Below, one piece after another: positions 28,988-38,378 of a stretch of 64,000 nucleotides of DNA. Source of the stretch: Streptomyces sp. NRRL B-3428 (GTDB taxonomy: Bacteria > Actinomycetota > Actinomycetes > Streptomycetales > Streptomycetaceae). Within the stretch, counting starts at the first letter, position 1. Every line of letters starts with the position of its first letter. A model generated the notes under the pieces. It had not been told where the DNA came from. It did no database searches and worked only from the letters and a program-made list of their open reading frames with translations. Location: contig JOGW01000010.1 of the NCBI GenBank assembly GCA_000721375.1, forward strand, positions 329,735-393,734, given 5' to 3'. Both the position numbers and the translations under genes were made by a program.

Positions 28988-29569
28988 GTGCCAAGGATTC
29001 GAGCGGCCTCCGTGGCCGAGCACCGGTCGATGCAGCGTGGCGCTCTCCTCGACGCCGCGCGCTCATTGCTGTCCGAGGGCGGGACGGAGGCGCTGACCTT
29101 CCCCGCACTCGCGGAGCGCACTGGCCTGGCCAGGTCGTCGGTCTACGAGTACTTCCGGTCGCGTGCGGCGGTCGTCGAGGAGCTGTGCGAGGTCGACTTC
29201 CCCGTCTGGGCCGCCGAGGTCGAGTCGGCGATGGAGTCGGCGTCCTCTCCCGAGGGCAAGGTCGAGGCGTATGTGCGCTCACAGCTCGCACTCGTGGGGG
29301 ACCAGCGGCACCGGGCCGTGGTGGCGATCTCGAACAGCGAGCTGGACGCGGGCGCCCGGGAGAAGATCCGCGCCGCGCACGGTGGGCTGGTCGCGATGAT
29401 CGTCGAGGCGCTTTCCGCGTTGGGGCATGAGCAGCCTCGGATGGCGGCGATGCTGTTGCAGGGTGTGGTGGACGCGGCGGTCCGGCGCATCGAGCTGGGT
29501 GCTGCCGAGGACCCGTCCGTAGTGACGGAGGCTGCGGTGGGGATGGCTTTGCGAGGGGTTTGCGGCTGA
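28988..29569 (+). CDS. TetR-family transcriptional regulator
   Basis: The 193-residue protein has an N-terminal TetR helix-turn-helix (FPALAERTGLARSSVYEYFRSR, residues about 40-60) and an all-helical ligand-binding domain. The target is unknown. GTG 28988 is preferred; an in-frame GTG at 28979 is possible. It follows whiG on the same strand by 128 bp and converges on the M23-like gene, whose open frame continues through it on the opposite strand. Confidence 0.88.
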   Translation: MPRIRAASVAEHRSMQRGALLDAARSLLSEGGTEALTFPALAERTGLARSSVYEYFRSRAAVVEELCEVDFPVWAAEVESAMESASSPEGKVEAYVRSQLALVGDQRHRAVVAISNSELDAGAREKIRAAHGGLVAMIVEALSALGHEQPRMAAMLLQGVVDAAVRRIELGAAEDPSVVTEAAVGMALRGVCG

Positions 29570-30320
29570 GGTCGGGGCGCCTGTGGGCGGGGTGCGAGGT
29601 GAGCCGCCTGCGCGCGGAGCGCGGGGTGAGCCGCCGGCGCGCAAGCCCCGCAGCCGCCGCGAGAGCCGCGGCCTGTACGGCGTCCACCGCGCCCGCGGCC
29701 GTAGCCGTCCCGAGTGGTGCCGGAGCGGGGGTGGCCCGGAGTTCCGGTACGCCGACGACCGGTAGCAGGCGGGAGGGGCCCCGTTTCAGCATCCATGCGG
29801 GCAGCAGGTCGAGCGGGTCGAGGTAGGTCTCCCCGCGCAGCAGGCCCCAGTGGAGGCACGTGGTGGCCGGGCAGTGGAAACGGCCGGGTTGCAAGGTGGC
29901 GACCACCTGGCCCGCCGTCACCTCGTCGCCCTCCTCCACCACCGCTCGTACCGGCTCATAGGTCGTACGCAGCGGAGGGTCCCCGGTGCCTGCCAATTCG
30001 ATGGAGAGCACTCCACGGCCCGCGACCTGGCCCGAGAAGGAGACCGTGCCCGCCGCGGCAGCTCGCACCGGAGAGCCCGATACGGCGGCCAGATCCACGC
30101 CCCTGTGGCCCGCTCCGTAAGCGGAGGCAGGCGGATCCCAGCCACGTTCGACCCGGGGCCGGTCACCGACGGGCCAGGCGCGGTCGCCGTCGGGCTCCGC
30201 CCGAGCCGGCGCCACAGGCGCGAGCAGGAGCAGCGCCACCGCCGCGAGCAGCACGCTCCAGCCGCCCCACCAACGACCTCGCGACCCCCTGGCCGCCCTC
30301 CGGATCAAGTTCTCGCACAT
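29570..30320 (-). CDS. Secreted M23/LytM-like protein, C-terminal end unresolved
   Basis: From ATG 30320 the product has a signal peptide (WWGGWSVLLAAVALLLLAPVAPARA), then a LytM/M23 domain with HRGVDL (His72, Asp76), GTVSFSGQVAGRGVLSIEL and TTCLHWGLL (His157). The usual HxH is CxH here (Cys155), so the catalytic first histidine is absent and activity is doubtful. The domain ends near residue 185 (about position 29765). The frame has no stop there: it runs on, antisense through tetR and whiG, to 27828, and the other two frames are also open for hundreds of bases. The left coordinate given marks only where the antisense overlap with tetR begins. Confidence 0.6.
29589..29642. repeat. 27-bp imperfect tandem repeat in the 3' part of the M23-like gene
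   Basis: Two abutting 27-bp units (29589-29615 and 29616-29642) share GTGAGCCGCC and flanking positions with about five differences. On the minus strand they encode the RRRLTPRSA/RRRLTSHPA repeat. Confidence 0.8.
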
Positions 30321-30521
30321 GCACGGGACAGTCCCAGAAGCCCCGAATTCCCGCGGATCTTGGCCCTGAACTGTGGATAACCAGCCGGTTGTGGACAGCG
30401 GCGTCACCCGGTGCCTTCCGGGTCCCGTACACTTCTTGTGGCGATCCGGGTCACCGGGTCGACTTCGCACGCCCCGACACCGTGCTCTAGCGAGCGGTCG
30501 GAGTCAGCGCCCTTTCGGTCC

Positions 30522-30540
30522 CGTACCTGAAAAAGGTACG
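30522..30540 (+). promoter_or_regulatory. Candidate stem-loop in the rpsB leader
   Basis: A perfect 7-bp stem CGTACCT/AGGTACG (30522-30528 with 30534-30540) with a GAAAA loop lies 58 bp before the rpsB start. Ribosomal protein operons often use leader structures for feedback; that role here is inference only. Confidence 0.4.
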
Positions 30541-30598
30541 TGGCATGGGTGCGCGTGGGCGTCAGGCACATAACCGAGAAAACACAAGGAGTACGGCC

Positions 30599-31498
30599 AT
30601 GGCCGTCGTCACGATGCGGGAGCTGCTGGAAAGCGGCGTCCACTTCGGTCACCAGACCCGTCGTTGGAACCCGAAGATGAAGCGCTTCATCTTCACGGAG
30701 CGCAACGGCATCTACATCATCGACCTTCTCCAGTCGCTGTCGTACATCGACCGCGCCTACGAGTTCGTCAAGGAGACCGTCGCCCACGGCGGCACGGTCA
30801 TGTTCGTCGGCACGAAGAAGCAGGCGCAGGAAGCGATCGCCGAGCAGGCGACCCGCGTCGGCATGCCCTACGTGAACCAGCGCTGGCTGGGCGGCATGCT
30901 CACCAACTTCTCGACCGTCTACAAGCGTCTGCAGCGCCTCAAGGAGCTCGAGCAGATCGACTTCGAGGACGTCGCCGCTTCGGGTCTCACCAAGAAGGAG
31001 CTTCTCGTGCTCTCGCGCGAGAAGGCCAAGCTGGAGAAGACCCTCGGTGGTATCCGCGAGATGCAGAAGGTGCCCAGCGCCGTCTGGATCGTGGACACCA
31101 AGAAGGAGCACATCGCCGTCGGTGAGGCTCGCAAGCTGAACATCCCGGTCGTCGCGATCCTCGACACCAACTGCGACCCCGACGAGGTCGACTACAAGAT
31201 CCCCGGCAACGACGACGCGATCCGCTCCGTCACGCTGCTGACCCGCGTCATCGCCGACGCCGTCGCCGAGGGCCTCATCGCCCGCTCCGGCGCTGCCGGC
31301 AAGGGTGACAAGGCCGAGGGTGAGCCGCTCGCCGCCTGGGAGCGCGACCTCCTCGAGGGCGAGAAGAAGGCCGACGAGGCTGCCCCGGCCGCCGCCGAGG
31401 CTCCCGCCGCTGAGGCCGAGGCCCCCGCCGCCGAGGCGCCCGCCGCTGCCGAGGCCCCCGTGGCCGAGGCTCCGGCCGCCGAGGCCGAGCAGGCCTGA
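30599..31498 (+). CDS. rpsB: 30S ribosomal protein S2
   Basis: S2 bridges the head and body of the small subunit and binds S1 in some bacteria. The 299-residue product has the family core ([20 protein letters not shown], then [10 protein letters not shown] and [15 protein letters not shown]). The last about 50 residues are an Ala/Glu/Pro-rich tail of repeated EAPAAE-type units, common in actinobacteria. ATG 30599 has AAGGAG at 30586-30591. A hairpin follows before tsf. Confidence 0.97.
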   Translation: MAVVTMRELLESGVHFGHQTRRWNPKMKRFIFTERNGIYIIDLLQSLSYIDRAYEFVKETVAHGGTVMFVGTKKQAQEAIAEQATRVGMPYVNQRWLGGMLTNFSTVYKRLQRLKELEQIDFEDVAASGLTKKELLVLSREKAKLEKTLGGIREMQKVPSAVWIVDTKKEHIAVGEARKLNIPVVAILDTNCDPDEVDYKIPGNDDAIRSVTLLTRVIADAVAEGLIARSGAAGKGDKAEGEPLAAWERDLLEGEKKADEAAPAAAEAPAAEAEAPAAEAPAAAEAPVAEAPAAEAEQA

Positions 31499-31527
31499 CC
31501 CTTCCCGGGTCCCAGGTTCGGTAAGTG

Positions 31528-31555
31528 ACGGCGGGGGCTGCGAAGCCCCCGCCGT
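31528..31555 (+). terminator. Hairpin between rpsB and tsf (terminator or attenuator)
   Basis: A perfect 12-bp GC stem (31528-31539 with 31544-31555) with a GCGA loop is placed 29 bp after rpsB. There is no T-run behind it, so partial read-through into tsf is likely. Confidence 0.65.
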
Positions 31556-31640
31556 TCACCCGTAGCCCTTCGGGGATTCGCCCGCGGCGCGCACGCTGCG
31601 CGGACCCCGTCCAAAGACTTCGAGAAAGATTCACTGAATC

Positions 31641-32477
31641 ATGGCGAACTACACCGCCGCCGACGTCAAGAAGCTCCGCGAGCTCACCGGCGTCGGCATG
31701 ATGGACTGCAAGAAGGCGCTCGAAGAGGCCGACGGCGACGTCGACAAGGCCGTCGAGGCGCTCCGTATCAAGGGTCAGAAGGGCGTCGCCAAGCGCGAGG
31801 GCCGTTCTGCCGAGAACGGTGCCGTCGTCTCCCTCATCGCCGACGACAACACCTCCGGTGTCATCGTCGAGCTGAAGTGCGAGACGGACTTCGTCGCCAA
31901 GGGCGAGAAGTTCCAGGCCGTCGCCAACCAGATCGCCGAGCACGTCGCCAAGACGTCCCCCGCCGACATCGAGGCGCTGCTCGCGTCCGAGATCGAGGCC
32001 GGCAAGACCGTCCAGGCGTTCGTCGACGAGGCCAACGCCCAGCTCGGCGAGAAGATCGTCCTGGACCGCTTCGCGCAGTACAACGACGGCTTCGTGTACG
32101 CCTACATGCACCGCACGATGCCCGACCTGCCGCCGCAGATCGGTGTCCTCGTCGAGTTCGACAAGGCCGACGCCGCGACCGCCAAGGGCATCGCGCAGCA
32201 CATCGCCGCCTTCGCGCCGAAGTACCTCACCCGTGAGGACGTCCCGGCCGAGGTCGTCGAGTCCGAGCGCCGCGTCGCCGAGGAGACCACGCGCGCCGAG
32301 GGCAAGCCGGAGGCCGCGCTCCCGAAGATCGTCGAGGGTCGCGTCAACGGCTTCTTCAAGGACGCCACGCTTCTTGGTCAGCCCTACGCGCTCGACAACA
32401 AGAAGTCGGTCGAGAAGGTCCTGGCCGAGGCCGGTGTCACCCTGAAGCGCTTCTCGCGCATCAAGGTCGGCATCTGA
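31641..32477 (+). CDS. tsf: Elongation factor Ts
   Basis: EF-Ts is the GDP/GTP exchange factor of EF-Tu. The 278-residue protein starts [29 protein letters not shown] (abridged motif [12 protein letters not shown]) and has the core [12 protein letters not shown]. Length and domain order are normal. Gene order rpsB-tsf-pyrH-frr is standard. A terminator-like hairpin lies about 100 bp downstream. Confidence 0.97.
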   Translation: MANYTAADVKKLRELTGVGMMDCKKALEEADGDVDKAVEALRIKGQKGVAKREGRSAENGAVVSLIADDNTSGVIVELKCETDFVAKGEKFQAVANQIAEHVAKTSPADIEALLASEIEAGKTVQAFVDEANAQLGEKIVLDRFAQYNDGFVYAYMHRTMPDLPPQIGVLVEFDKADAATAKGIAQHIAAFAPKYLTREDVPAEVVESERRVAEETTRAEGKPEAALPKIVEGRVNGFFKDATLLGQPYALDNKKSVEKVLAEAGVTLKRFSRIKVGI

Positions 32478-32574
32478 GTCCGCACCGCGACCGACGGTAG
32501 ACCCCGATAGGGTCGACGCCAGTCGCCTGCCCGCACCTGGTGCGGGCGTGCGGACGACTGTAGATCTGACGAGG

Positions 32575-32618
32575 AGGCCATTGCCGCGCAGGGAGTCAAC
32601 ACCCCCCGGCAATGGCCT
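32575..32618 (+). terminator. Terminator-like hairpin between tsf and pyrH
   Basis: A perfect 12-bp stem (32575-32586 with 32607-32618) with a 20-nt loop is followed by TCTTGT. It separates tsf from pyrH, suggesting pyrH has its own promoter in the following 60 bp. Confidence 0.7.
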
Positions 32619-32684
32619 TCTTGTATGTGCACCACCGTGCACCACGTTTGTATGCGCAGTACGGCACCACTAGGGAGAAATTCC

Positions 32685-33431
32685 ATGCCCCATGCCGATG
32701 ACGGCAAGAAGTCCGGCCGCTTTCTGCTGAAGCTCTCCGGTGAGGCCTTCGCCGGCGGCGGCGGCCTCGGCGTCGACCCCGATGTGGTGCACGCCATCGC
32801 CCGCGAGATCGCCGCGGTCGTCCGCGACGGTTTCGAGATCGCCGTCGTCATCGGCGGCGGCAACTTCTTCCGCGGCGCCGAACTGCAGCAGCGCGGCATG
32901 GACCGGGCCCGCTCCGACTACATGGGCATGCTCGGCACGGTCATGAACTGCCTTGCCCTGCAGGACTTCCTGGAGAAGGAAGGCATCGACTCCCGCGTCC
33001 AGACCGCCATCACGATGGGCCAGGTCGCGGAGCCGTACATCCCGCTGCGCGCCGTGCGCCACCTGGAGAAGGGCCGTGTGGTCATCTTCGGTGCCGGTAT
33101 GGGCATGCCGTACTTCTCCACCGACACCACCGCAGCTCAGCGCGCCCTCGAGATCGACGCCGAGGCCATGCTGATGGGCAAGAACGGTGTCGACGGGGTC
33201 TACGACTCCGACCCCAACAAGAACCCCGACGCGGTCAAGTTCGACGCTCTCGAGTACGGCGAGGTCATCACGCGTGACCTCAAGGTCGCGGACATGACCG
33301 CGATCACGCTGTGCCGGGACAACAAGCTGCCGATTCTGGTCTTCGAGCTTCTTACGGCGGGCAATATCGCTCGCGCGGTCAAGGGTGAGAAGATCGGCAC
33401 GCTCGTGAGCGACCAGGGCACTCGCAGCTGA
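32685..33431 (+). CDS. pyrH: Uridylate kinase
   Basis: UMP kinase makes UDP from UMP for pyrimidine nucleotide synthesis. The 248-residue hexameric-type enzyme has [12 protein letters not shown] at the start, [21 protein letters not shown] and [17 protein letters not shown] 32685 is preceded by AGGGAG. A small 7-bp GC hairpin (33443-33461) lies between it and frr. Confidence 0.97.
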   Translation: MPHADDGKKSGRFLLKLSGEAFAGGGGLGVDPDVVHAIAREIAAVVRDGFEIAVVIGGGNFFRGAELQQRGMDRARSDYMGMLGTVMNCLALQDFLEKEGIDSRVQTAITMGQVAEPYIPLRAVRHLEKGRVVIFGAGMGMPYFSTDTTAAQRALEIDAEAMLMGKNGVDGVYDSDPNKNPDAVKFDALEYGEVITRDLKVADMTAITLCRDNKLPILVFELLTAGNIARAVKGEKIGTLVSDQGTRS

Positions 33432-33561
33432 TCGAGGTGCGCCCCCGCGCCGTACGCGGGGATGGACAAAGCCCTGCCGGTCGGACACCGTGCAGGAAAG
33501 AGACGGACCTAGCCGGCCGCCCCGTGCATGCCGGGCCACTCAAGACACGCAGGAGCAAGTG

Positions 33562-34119
33562 GTGATCGAAGAGACCCTCCTCGAGGCCGAGGAGAAGATG
33601 GAGAAGGCCGTCCTGGTCGCCAAAGAGGACTTCGCCGCGATCCGCACCGGGCGTGCGCACCCGGCGATGTTCAACAAGATCGTGGCCGACTACTACGGCG
33701 CCCTGACGCCCATCAACCAGCTGGCGTCGTTCTCGGTGCCGGAGCCGCGGATGGCCGTGGTGACCCCGTTCGACAAGAGCGCGCTGCGCAACATCGAGCA
33801 GGCGATCCGCGACTCGGACCTGGGCGTCAACCCCAGCAACGACGGCAATATCATCCGGGTGACCTTCCCGGAGCTGACCGAAGAGCGCCGCCGCGAGTAC
33901 ATCAAGGTCGCGAAGGCCAAGGCCGAGGACTCGAAGGTCTCGATCCGCGCGGTGCGCCGCAAGGCCAACGACGCCATCCACAAGGCCGTCAAGGACGGCG
34001 AGGTCGGCGAGGACGAGGGCCGTCGCGCCGAGAAGGAGCTCGACGACACCACCTCGAAGTACGCGGCACAGGTGGACGAGCTGCTCAAGCACAAGGAAGC
34101 CGAGCTGCTCGAGGTCTGA
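33562..34119 (+). CDS. frr: Ribosome recycling factor
   Basis: RRF with EF-G splits post-termination ribosomes. The 185-residue protein is full length with [35 protein letters not shown] and [11 protein letters not shown]. The GTG at 33562 (giving [12 protein letters not shown]) has AGGAG at 33551-33555 with 6-bp spacing; a GTG one codon earlier is also in frame. The stop overlaps the cdsA start by one base. Confidence 0.97.
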   Translation: MIEETLLEAEEKMEKAVLVAKEDFAAIRTGRAHPAMFNKIVADYYGALTPINQLASFSVPEPRMAVVTPFDKSALRNIEQAIRDSDLGVNPSNDGNIIRVTFPELTEERRREYIKVAKAKAEDSKVSIRAVRRKANDAIHKAVKDGEVGEDEGRRAEKELDDTTSKYAAQVDELLKHKEAELLEV

Positions 34120-35360
34120 TGAACGACTCTTCCTGGGGGGCTCCGCCGCAGGCCGGCTACTGGGGACCGCCCGAGATGGGCCCTGTCCAGGGGCGCCCCG
34201 AGGCGGGTCCTGCCTACGATGAGCCGGAAGTCCAGCAGACCCGGCCCATGCCTGTCCTGTCGGATGCCGATGTCGCGGAGATGCACATGGCAGCCGGTCC
34301 GGGCGCGGACCAGGACCAGTACGGAACGGGGGCCACTCGGCTGAGCGGCCCCCTGTTCCGCGACGAGATGCCACAGGAGCCCATGGCCAGCGCCGCCCCC
34401 TCGCCCTCGGGTGAGCCTTCCGAGCCGCCGCGGCACGCGGCGCCGCAGGCCGGGGACCAGGGTGCGCAGCAGGCCGGGGCCCCGCAGGCGCCGCTGTCGG
34501 CGGTGCCTCCGGTCGCTCCCGCGGCTCCGCCCGCTCCGCAGAAGAAGCGGGCCGGGCGGGATCTGCGGGCGGCCATAGGGGTCGGTGTCGGGCTCGGCGC
34601 GGTGATCGTCGCGTCGCTCTTCATCGTCAAGGCGGTCTTCATCGGCGTGATAGCGATCGCCGTCGTGGTCGGTCTGTGGGAGCTCACCGCGCGTCTGCAG
34701 GAGCGCAAGCAGATCAAGGCGCCGCTGGTGCCGCTCGCCGTCGGCGGTGCGGCCATGGTCGTCGCCGGATACGTACGCGGGGCCGAGGGCGCCTGGGTCG
34801 CGATGGCCCTGACCGCGCTCGCGGTCCTGGTCTGGCGCATGACCGAGCCGCCTGAGGGCTACCTCAAGGACGTCACGGCGGGTGTCTTCGCTGCCTTCTA
34901 CGTGCCGTTCCTGGCGACCTTCGTCGCGCTGATGCTCACGGCGGACGACGGTCCGCAGCGTGTGCTGACCTTCCTGCTGCTCACGGTGGTCAGCGACACG
35001 GGTGCGTACGCGGTCGGCTGGCGCTTCGGCAAGACCAAGCTCGCGCCGCGTATCAGCCCCGGAAAGACCCGTGAGGGTCTGCTCGGTGCGGTCTCGTTCG
35101 CGATGGTGGCGGGTGCGCTGTGCATGCAGTTCCTGATCGACGGCGGGACGTGGTGGCAGGGTCTGCTGCTCGGCCTCGCGGTCGCGGCGAGTGCGACGCT
35201 CGGTGACCTCGGCGAGTCGATGATCAAGCGCGATCTCGGCATCAAGGACATGGGCACGCTGCTGCCGGGTCACGGCGGGATCATGGACCGCCTCGACTCG
35301 CTGCTGCCGACCGCTCCGGTGGTCTGGCTGCTGTTCGTGGTCTTTGTGGGATCCGGCTGA
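34119..35360 (+). CDS. cdsA: Phosphatidate cytidylyltransferase CdsA
   Basis: CdsA forms CDP-diacylglycerol, the precursor of all phospholipids except through PA itself. The 413-residue protein has an unusually long, soluble Pro/Ala/Gln-rich N-terminal extension of about 140 residues. About eight membrane segments follow, with the signature VVSDTGAYAVGWRFGKTKLA and SPGKTREG and the C-terminal GHGGIMDRLDS. The ATG overlaps the frr stop (TGATG), so the two are coupled. A perfect hairpin follows. Confidence 0.94.
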   Translation: MNDSSWGAPPQAGYWGPPEMGPVQGRPEAGPAYDEPEVQQTRPMPVLSDADVAEMHMAAGPGADQDQYGTGATRLSGPLFRDEMPQEPMASAAPSPSGEPSEPPRHAAPQAGDQGAQQAGAPQAPLSAVPPVAPAAPPAPQKKRAGRDLRAAIGVGVGLGAVIVASLFIVKAVFIGVIAIAVVVGLWELTARLQERKQIKAPLVPLAVGGAAMVVAGYVRGAEGAWVAMALTALAVLVWRMTEPPEGYLKDVTAGVFAAFYVPFLATFVALMLTADDGPQRVLTFLLLTVVSDTGAYAVGWRFGKTKLAPRISPGKTREGLLGAVSFAMVAGALCMQFLIDGGTWWQGLLLGLAVAASATLGDLGESMIKRDLGIKDMGTLLPGHGGIMDRLDSLLPTAPVVWLLFVVFVGSG

Positions 35361-35375
35361 CCTGCGTTTTTGTCG

Positions 35376-35422
35376 ATACGGAGAGGGGCTCGCCTTGAGA
35401 AAGGGCGAGCCCCTCTCCGTAT
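35376..35422 (+). terminator. Perfect 19-bp hairpin after cdsA, ending 10 bp before the next start codon
   Basis: Positions 35376-35394 pair perfectly with 35404-35422 around a 9-nt loop. It begins 15 bp after the cdsA stop and ends 10 bp before the ATG at 35433, so it acts as a cdsA terminator and/or lies in the leader of the following gene. Confidence 0.85.
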
Positions 35423-35432
35423 CCTGCGAGAC

Positions 35433-35888
35433 ATGGCACACCCGCACCTTCCGACCACCGAGTCCGCTGTCGTCGCGATCCGGGAGATCGCCGATGCGTA
35501 TGCGCGCGAGATGACCGTCACCGACGACATCGGTGCGGACCAGACCTCGAGGCGGACCTCATCGGGCCTGTTCACCGTGCTGGATCCGGACGGCTCGCTG
35601 CCGCACGAGGCCCATGCGGAGCTGAGCGGATCGCCGGTGGTCAGTGTGCGGCTGTTCCCCGAGGACGACGCGATGATCGTCGTGGACGGTGTCGAGTTCC
35701 ACGACGTCCCCCGGGACTCGGTCCCGGCCTTTCTGCGGTCGGTCTACGGGGGCCTGGCGCATGTGAAGGGGAAGTTCTTCCCGCCGGGAGAGTGGCTGAT
35801 CGTGCCGCTGCCCGGTGACGAGACGTACCGGGAGCTGATCGTGCTCAACGCGCTGACGCCGTGGCTGGTGCGCAGCGTGCGGAAGTAG
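35433..35888 (+). CDS. Conserved hypothetical protein
   Basis: I do not recognise this 151-residue protein. It is acidic and soluble-looking, with no signal peptide and no obvious catalytic motif; [23 protein letters not shown] is its most distinctive segment. The ATG at 35433 has no Shine-Dalgarno sequence because a terminator-type hairpin ends only 10 bp upstream. It lies between cdsA and rlmN on the same strand. Confidence 0.75.
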   Translation: MAHPHLPTTESAVVAIREIADAYAREMTVTDDIGADQTSRRTSSGLFTVLDPDGSLPHEAHAELSGSPVVSVRLFPEDDAMIVVDGVEFHDVPRDSVPAFLRSVYGGLAHVKGKFFPPGEWLIVPLPGDETYRELIVLNALTPWLVRSVRK

Positions 35889-35920
35889 CTGCTTCGTTTG
35901 TCTGGGAGACTGGTAGCACC

Positions 35921-37027
35921 ATGCCCAAGCCCGGAGAACTCACATTCGTCGCCCCCCGCGGAGCCAAGAAGCCGCCGCGGCATCTTGCCGATCTCACGCC
36001 TGCCGAGCGCAAGGAAGCCGTTGCCGCGATCGGTGAGAAGCCGTTTCGTGCCAAGCAGCTCTCGCAGCACTACTTCGCGCGGTACGCCCACGACCCCGCC
36101 GAGTGGACCGACATCCCGGCCGCCGCGCGCGGCAAGCTGCAGGAGGCGCTGCTTCCTGAGCTGATGACCGTCGTACGGCATCTGTCGACCGACCAGGACA
36201 CCACGCGCAAGACGCTGTGGAGGATGCACGACGGGACGCTCGTCGAGTCGGTTCTGATGCGGTACCCGGACAGGGTCACCATGTGCATCTCGTCCCAGGC
36301 CGGGTGCGGGATGAACTGTCCGTTCTGTGCGACCGGGCAGGCCGGACTCGACCGGAACCTGTCGACCGCCGAGATCGTGCACCAGATCGTGGACGGTATG
36401 CGGGCGCTGCGGGACGGAGAGGTCCCCGGTGGGCCCGCGCGGCTTTCCAACATCGTGTTCATGGGCATGGGGGAGCCGCTCGCCAACTACAACCGGGTCG
36501 TCGGTGCCATTCGGCGGCTGACCGATCCGGAGCCGGACGGGCTCGGGCTCAGCCAGCGCGGTATCACCGTCTCCACCGTCGGGCTCGTCCCGGCGATGCT
36601 GCGGTTCGCCGACGAGGGCTTCAAGTGCCGGCTCGCCGTTTCGCTGCACGCCCCCGACGACGAGCTGCGCGACACCCTCGTACCCGTCAATACGCGGTGG
36701 AAGGTGCGGGAGGTGCTCGATGCCGCGTGGGAGTACGCGGAGAAGTCCGGGCGTCGGATCTCGATCGAGTACGCGCTGATCCGGGACATCAACGACCAGG
36801 CCTGGCGCGGTGACCGGCTCGGCCGGCTGCTCAAGGGCAAGCGGGTCCATGTGAACCTCATTCCGCTGAACCCGACGCCGGGTTCGAAGTGGACCGCGTC
36901 GCGGCCCGAGGACGAGAAGGCCTTCGTCGAGGCGATCGCCGCGCACGGTGTGCCGGTCACGGTCCGGGACACCCGTGGGCAGGAGATCGACGGGGCCTGC
37001 GGTCAGCTGGCCGCGACGGAGCGCTGA
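35921..37027 (+). CDS. rlmN: Dual-specificity 23S rRNA/tRNA adenine C2-methyltransferase RlmN
   Basis: This radical SAM enzyme methylates A2503 of 23S rRNA and A37 of some tRNAs. The 368-residue protein has the [4Fe-4S] motif GCGMNCPFC (Cys129, Cys133, Cys136), [14 protein letters not shown], and a C-terminal GACGQL with the conserved methyl-accepting cysteine. ATG 35921 matches the family start. A TPP riboswitch starts 60 bp downstream and belongs to the next operon. Confidence 0.97.
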   Translation: MPKPGELTFVAPRGAKKPPRHLADLTPAERKEAVAAIGEKPFRAKQLSQHYFARYAHDPAEWTDIPAAARGKLQEALLPELMTVVRHLSTDQDTTRKTLWRMHDGTLVESVLMRYPDRVTMCISSQAGCGMNCPFCATGQAGLDRNLSTAEIVHQIVDGMRALRDGEVPGGPARLSNIVFMGMGEPLANYNRVVGAIRRLTDPEPDGLGLSQRGITVSTVGLVPAMLRFADEGFKCRLAVSLHAPDDELRDTLVPVNTRWKVREVLDAAWEYAEKSGRRISIEYALIRDINDQAWRGDRLGRLLKGKRVHVNLIPLNPTPGSKWTASRPEDEKAFVEAIAAHGVPVTVRDTRGQEIDGACGQLAATER

Positions 37028-37086
37028 CGCTCGTACAGACGTCCGGCGACCAGCAGGTAGCCTGGCTGAAAACATCTGCATATTCC

Positions 37087-37192
37087 GACAGGGGAGCGCC
37101 ACAGCGCTGAGAGTGCGGACGCCTGCATCAAGTGAGAACAGGCCGCCGCAGACCCTCTGAACCTTGCCCGGGTCATTCCGGGTAGGAAGTTC
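37087..37192 (+). promoter_or_regulatory. TPP riboswitch (THI element)
   Basis: The RNA has the conserved thi-box parts in order: GGGGAGC (from 37091), CTGAGAG (37107-37113), a variable arm, ACCCTCTGAACC (37152-37163), and a CCGGGT...CCGGGTAGGAAG pairing arm ending near 37190. It binds thiamine pyrophosphate and turns off thiamine synthesis or uptake genes. It lies 95 bp upstream of the binding-protein gene. Confidence 0.95.
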
Positions 37193-37213
37193 GGTCACCA
37201 CTCGAGCTGTTGC

Positions 37214-37252
37214 GCCCTGCCCGGAAACCCTTCGAGGGTCTCCGGGCAGGGC
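37214..37252 (+). terminator. Hairpin downstream of the TPP riboswitch (expression platform)
   Basis: A 12-bp stem (37214-37225 with 37241-37252) plus an inner AACCCT/AGGGT pairing sits between riboswitch and gene. It resembles a terminator without a T-run. A second small hairpin, TCCTGG/CCAGGA (37262-37267 with 37274-37279), overlaps the ribosome site AGGAGG (37276-37281), so control could also be translational. Confidence 0.65.
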
Positions 37253-37286
37253 CGCGTCTCTTCCTGGTCACTTCCAGGAGGAATCA

Positions 37287-38378
37287 GTGAGCACCACCCA
37301 GAGAACCGCCAAGAGCATCACGATGACCGCCGTGGCCACCGGCCTCGGCATGGTCGCCCTCGCCGCCTGCGGCAGTGGCTCAGGCGACGGGAGCGGCTCC
37401 AAGGACGTCACCCTCGTCAGCCATGAGTCCTTCAACGTCTCCAAGGACGTGCTCGCCGCGTTCGAGAAGGAGTCCGGCTACAAGGTCAAGGTCCTCAGGA
37501 GCGGCGACGCCGGTGCGGCCGTCAACAAGGCCGTGCTCTCCAAGGGCAACCCGCAGGGCGACGTCTTGTTCGGTGTCGACAACACTCTGCTGTCCCGCGC
37601 TCTCGACAACGGCATTTTCGATGGGTACGAGGCGAAGGGTCTGGACGCCGTTCCGGCCGCGCTGCAGTTGGACGGCAAAGAGCACCGCGTGACGCCGATC
37701 GACACCGGTGAGATCTGCGTCAACTACGACAAGGCGTACTTCGAGAAGGCCAAGCTGGCGCCGCCGCAGTCCTTCGACGATCTGGTCAAGCCCGAGTACA
37801 AGGACATGCTGGTCACCGAGAACGCGGCGACCTCCTCGCCCGGTCTCGGCTTCCTGCTCGGCACCGCCGCGCAGTACGGCGACGACGGCTGGCAGGACTA
37901 CTGGTCCAAGCTCAAGGACAACGGCGTCAAGGTCGTGGACAGCTGGGAGTCCGCGTACAACGAGGAGTTCTCGGGCTCGGCCGGCGGCAAGAAGGCCAAG
38001 GCCGACCGCCCGCTGGTCGTCTCGTACGCCTCCAGCCCGCCGGTCGAGGTGCTCTACAGCGAGCCGCAGCCCAAGGTGGCGCCCACCGGTGTCTCGACCG
38101 GGACCTGCTTCCAGCAGACCGAGTTCGCCGGGCTTCTGAAGGGGGCGAAGAACGAGAAGGGCGGCAAGGCGCTCATCGACTTCCTGATCTCCAAGAAGTT
38201 CCAGGAGGACATGCCGCTGCAGATGTTCGTCAACCCGGTGATCGAGGGCGCCACGCTGCCGAAGCTGTTCACCGAATTCGGCGCGAAGGTCGACGACCCG
38301 AAGACGATGGACCCCAAGAAGATCGCGGACAACCGTGAGGACTGGGTCAAGTCGTGGCAGTCGCTGGTCATCAAGTAG
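37287..38378 (+). CDS. Thiamine ABC transporter substrate-binding lipoprotein
   Basis: This extracellular lipoprotein captures thiamine (or a phosphate ester). The 363-residue protein has a signal peptide with lipobox LAAC and a Ser/Gly-rich linker, then a type II periplasmic-binding fold of the ThiB family: VTLVSHESFNVSKDVL, GDVLFGVDNTLLSRAL and TPIDTGEICVNYDK. GTG 37287 has AGGAGG 5 bp upstream. The TPP riboswitch ahead strongly supports thiamine as substrate. The permease and ATPase genes follow. Confidence 0.93.
   Translation: MSTTQRTAKSITMTAVATGLGMVALAACGSGSGDGSGSKDVTLVSHESFNVSKDVLAAFEKESGYKVKVLRSGDAGAAVNKAVLSKGNPQGDVLFGVDNTLLSRALDNGIFDGYEAKGLDAVPAALQLDGKEHRVTPIDTGEICVNYDKAYFEKAKLAPPQSFDDLVKPEYKDMLVTENAATSSPGLGFLLGTAAQYGDDGWQDYWSKLKDNGVKVVDSWESAYNEEFSGSAGGKKAKADRPLVVSYASSPPVEVLYSEPQPKVAPTGVSTGTCFQQTEFAGLLKGAKNEKGGKALIDFLISKKFQEDMPLQMFVNPVIEGATLPKLFTEFGAKVDDPKTMDPKKIADNREDWVKSWQSLVIK

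Noticed and set aside
29589..29642. Tandem repeats considered as an integration or attachment site
   Set aside because: Only two diverged 27-bp units inside a coding-like tail; no integrase or tRNA is near.
33528..34118. Long in-frame extension of cdsA through frr
   Set aside because: It is the shifted frame of frr; the ATG at 34119 with TGATG overlap is the normal arrangement.
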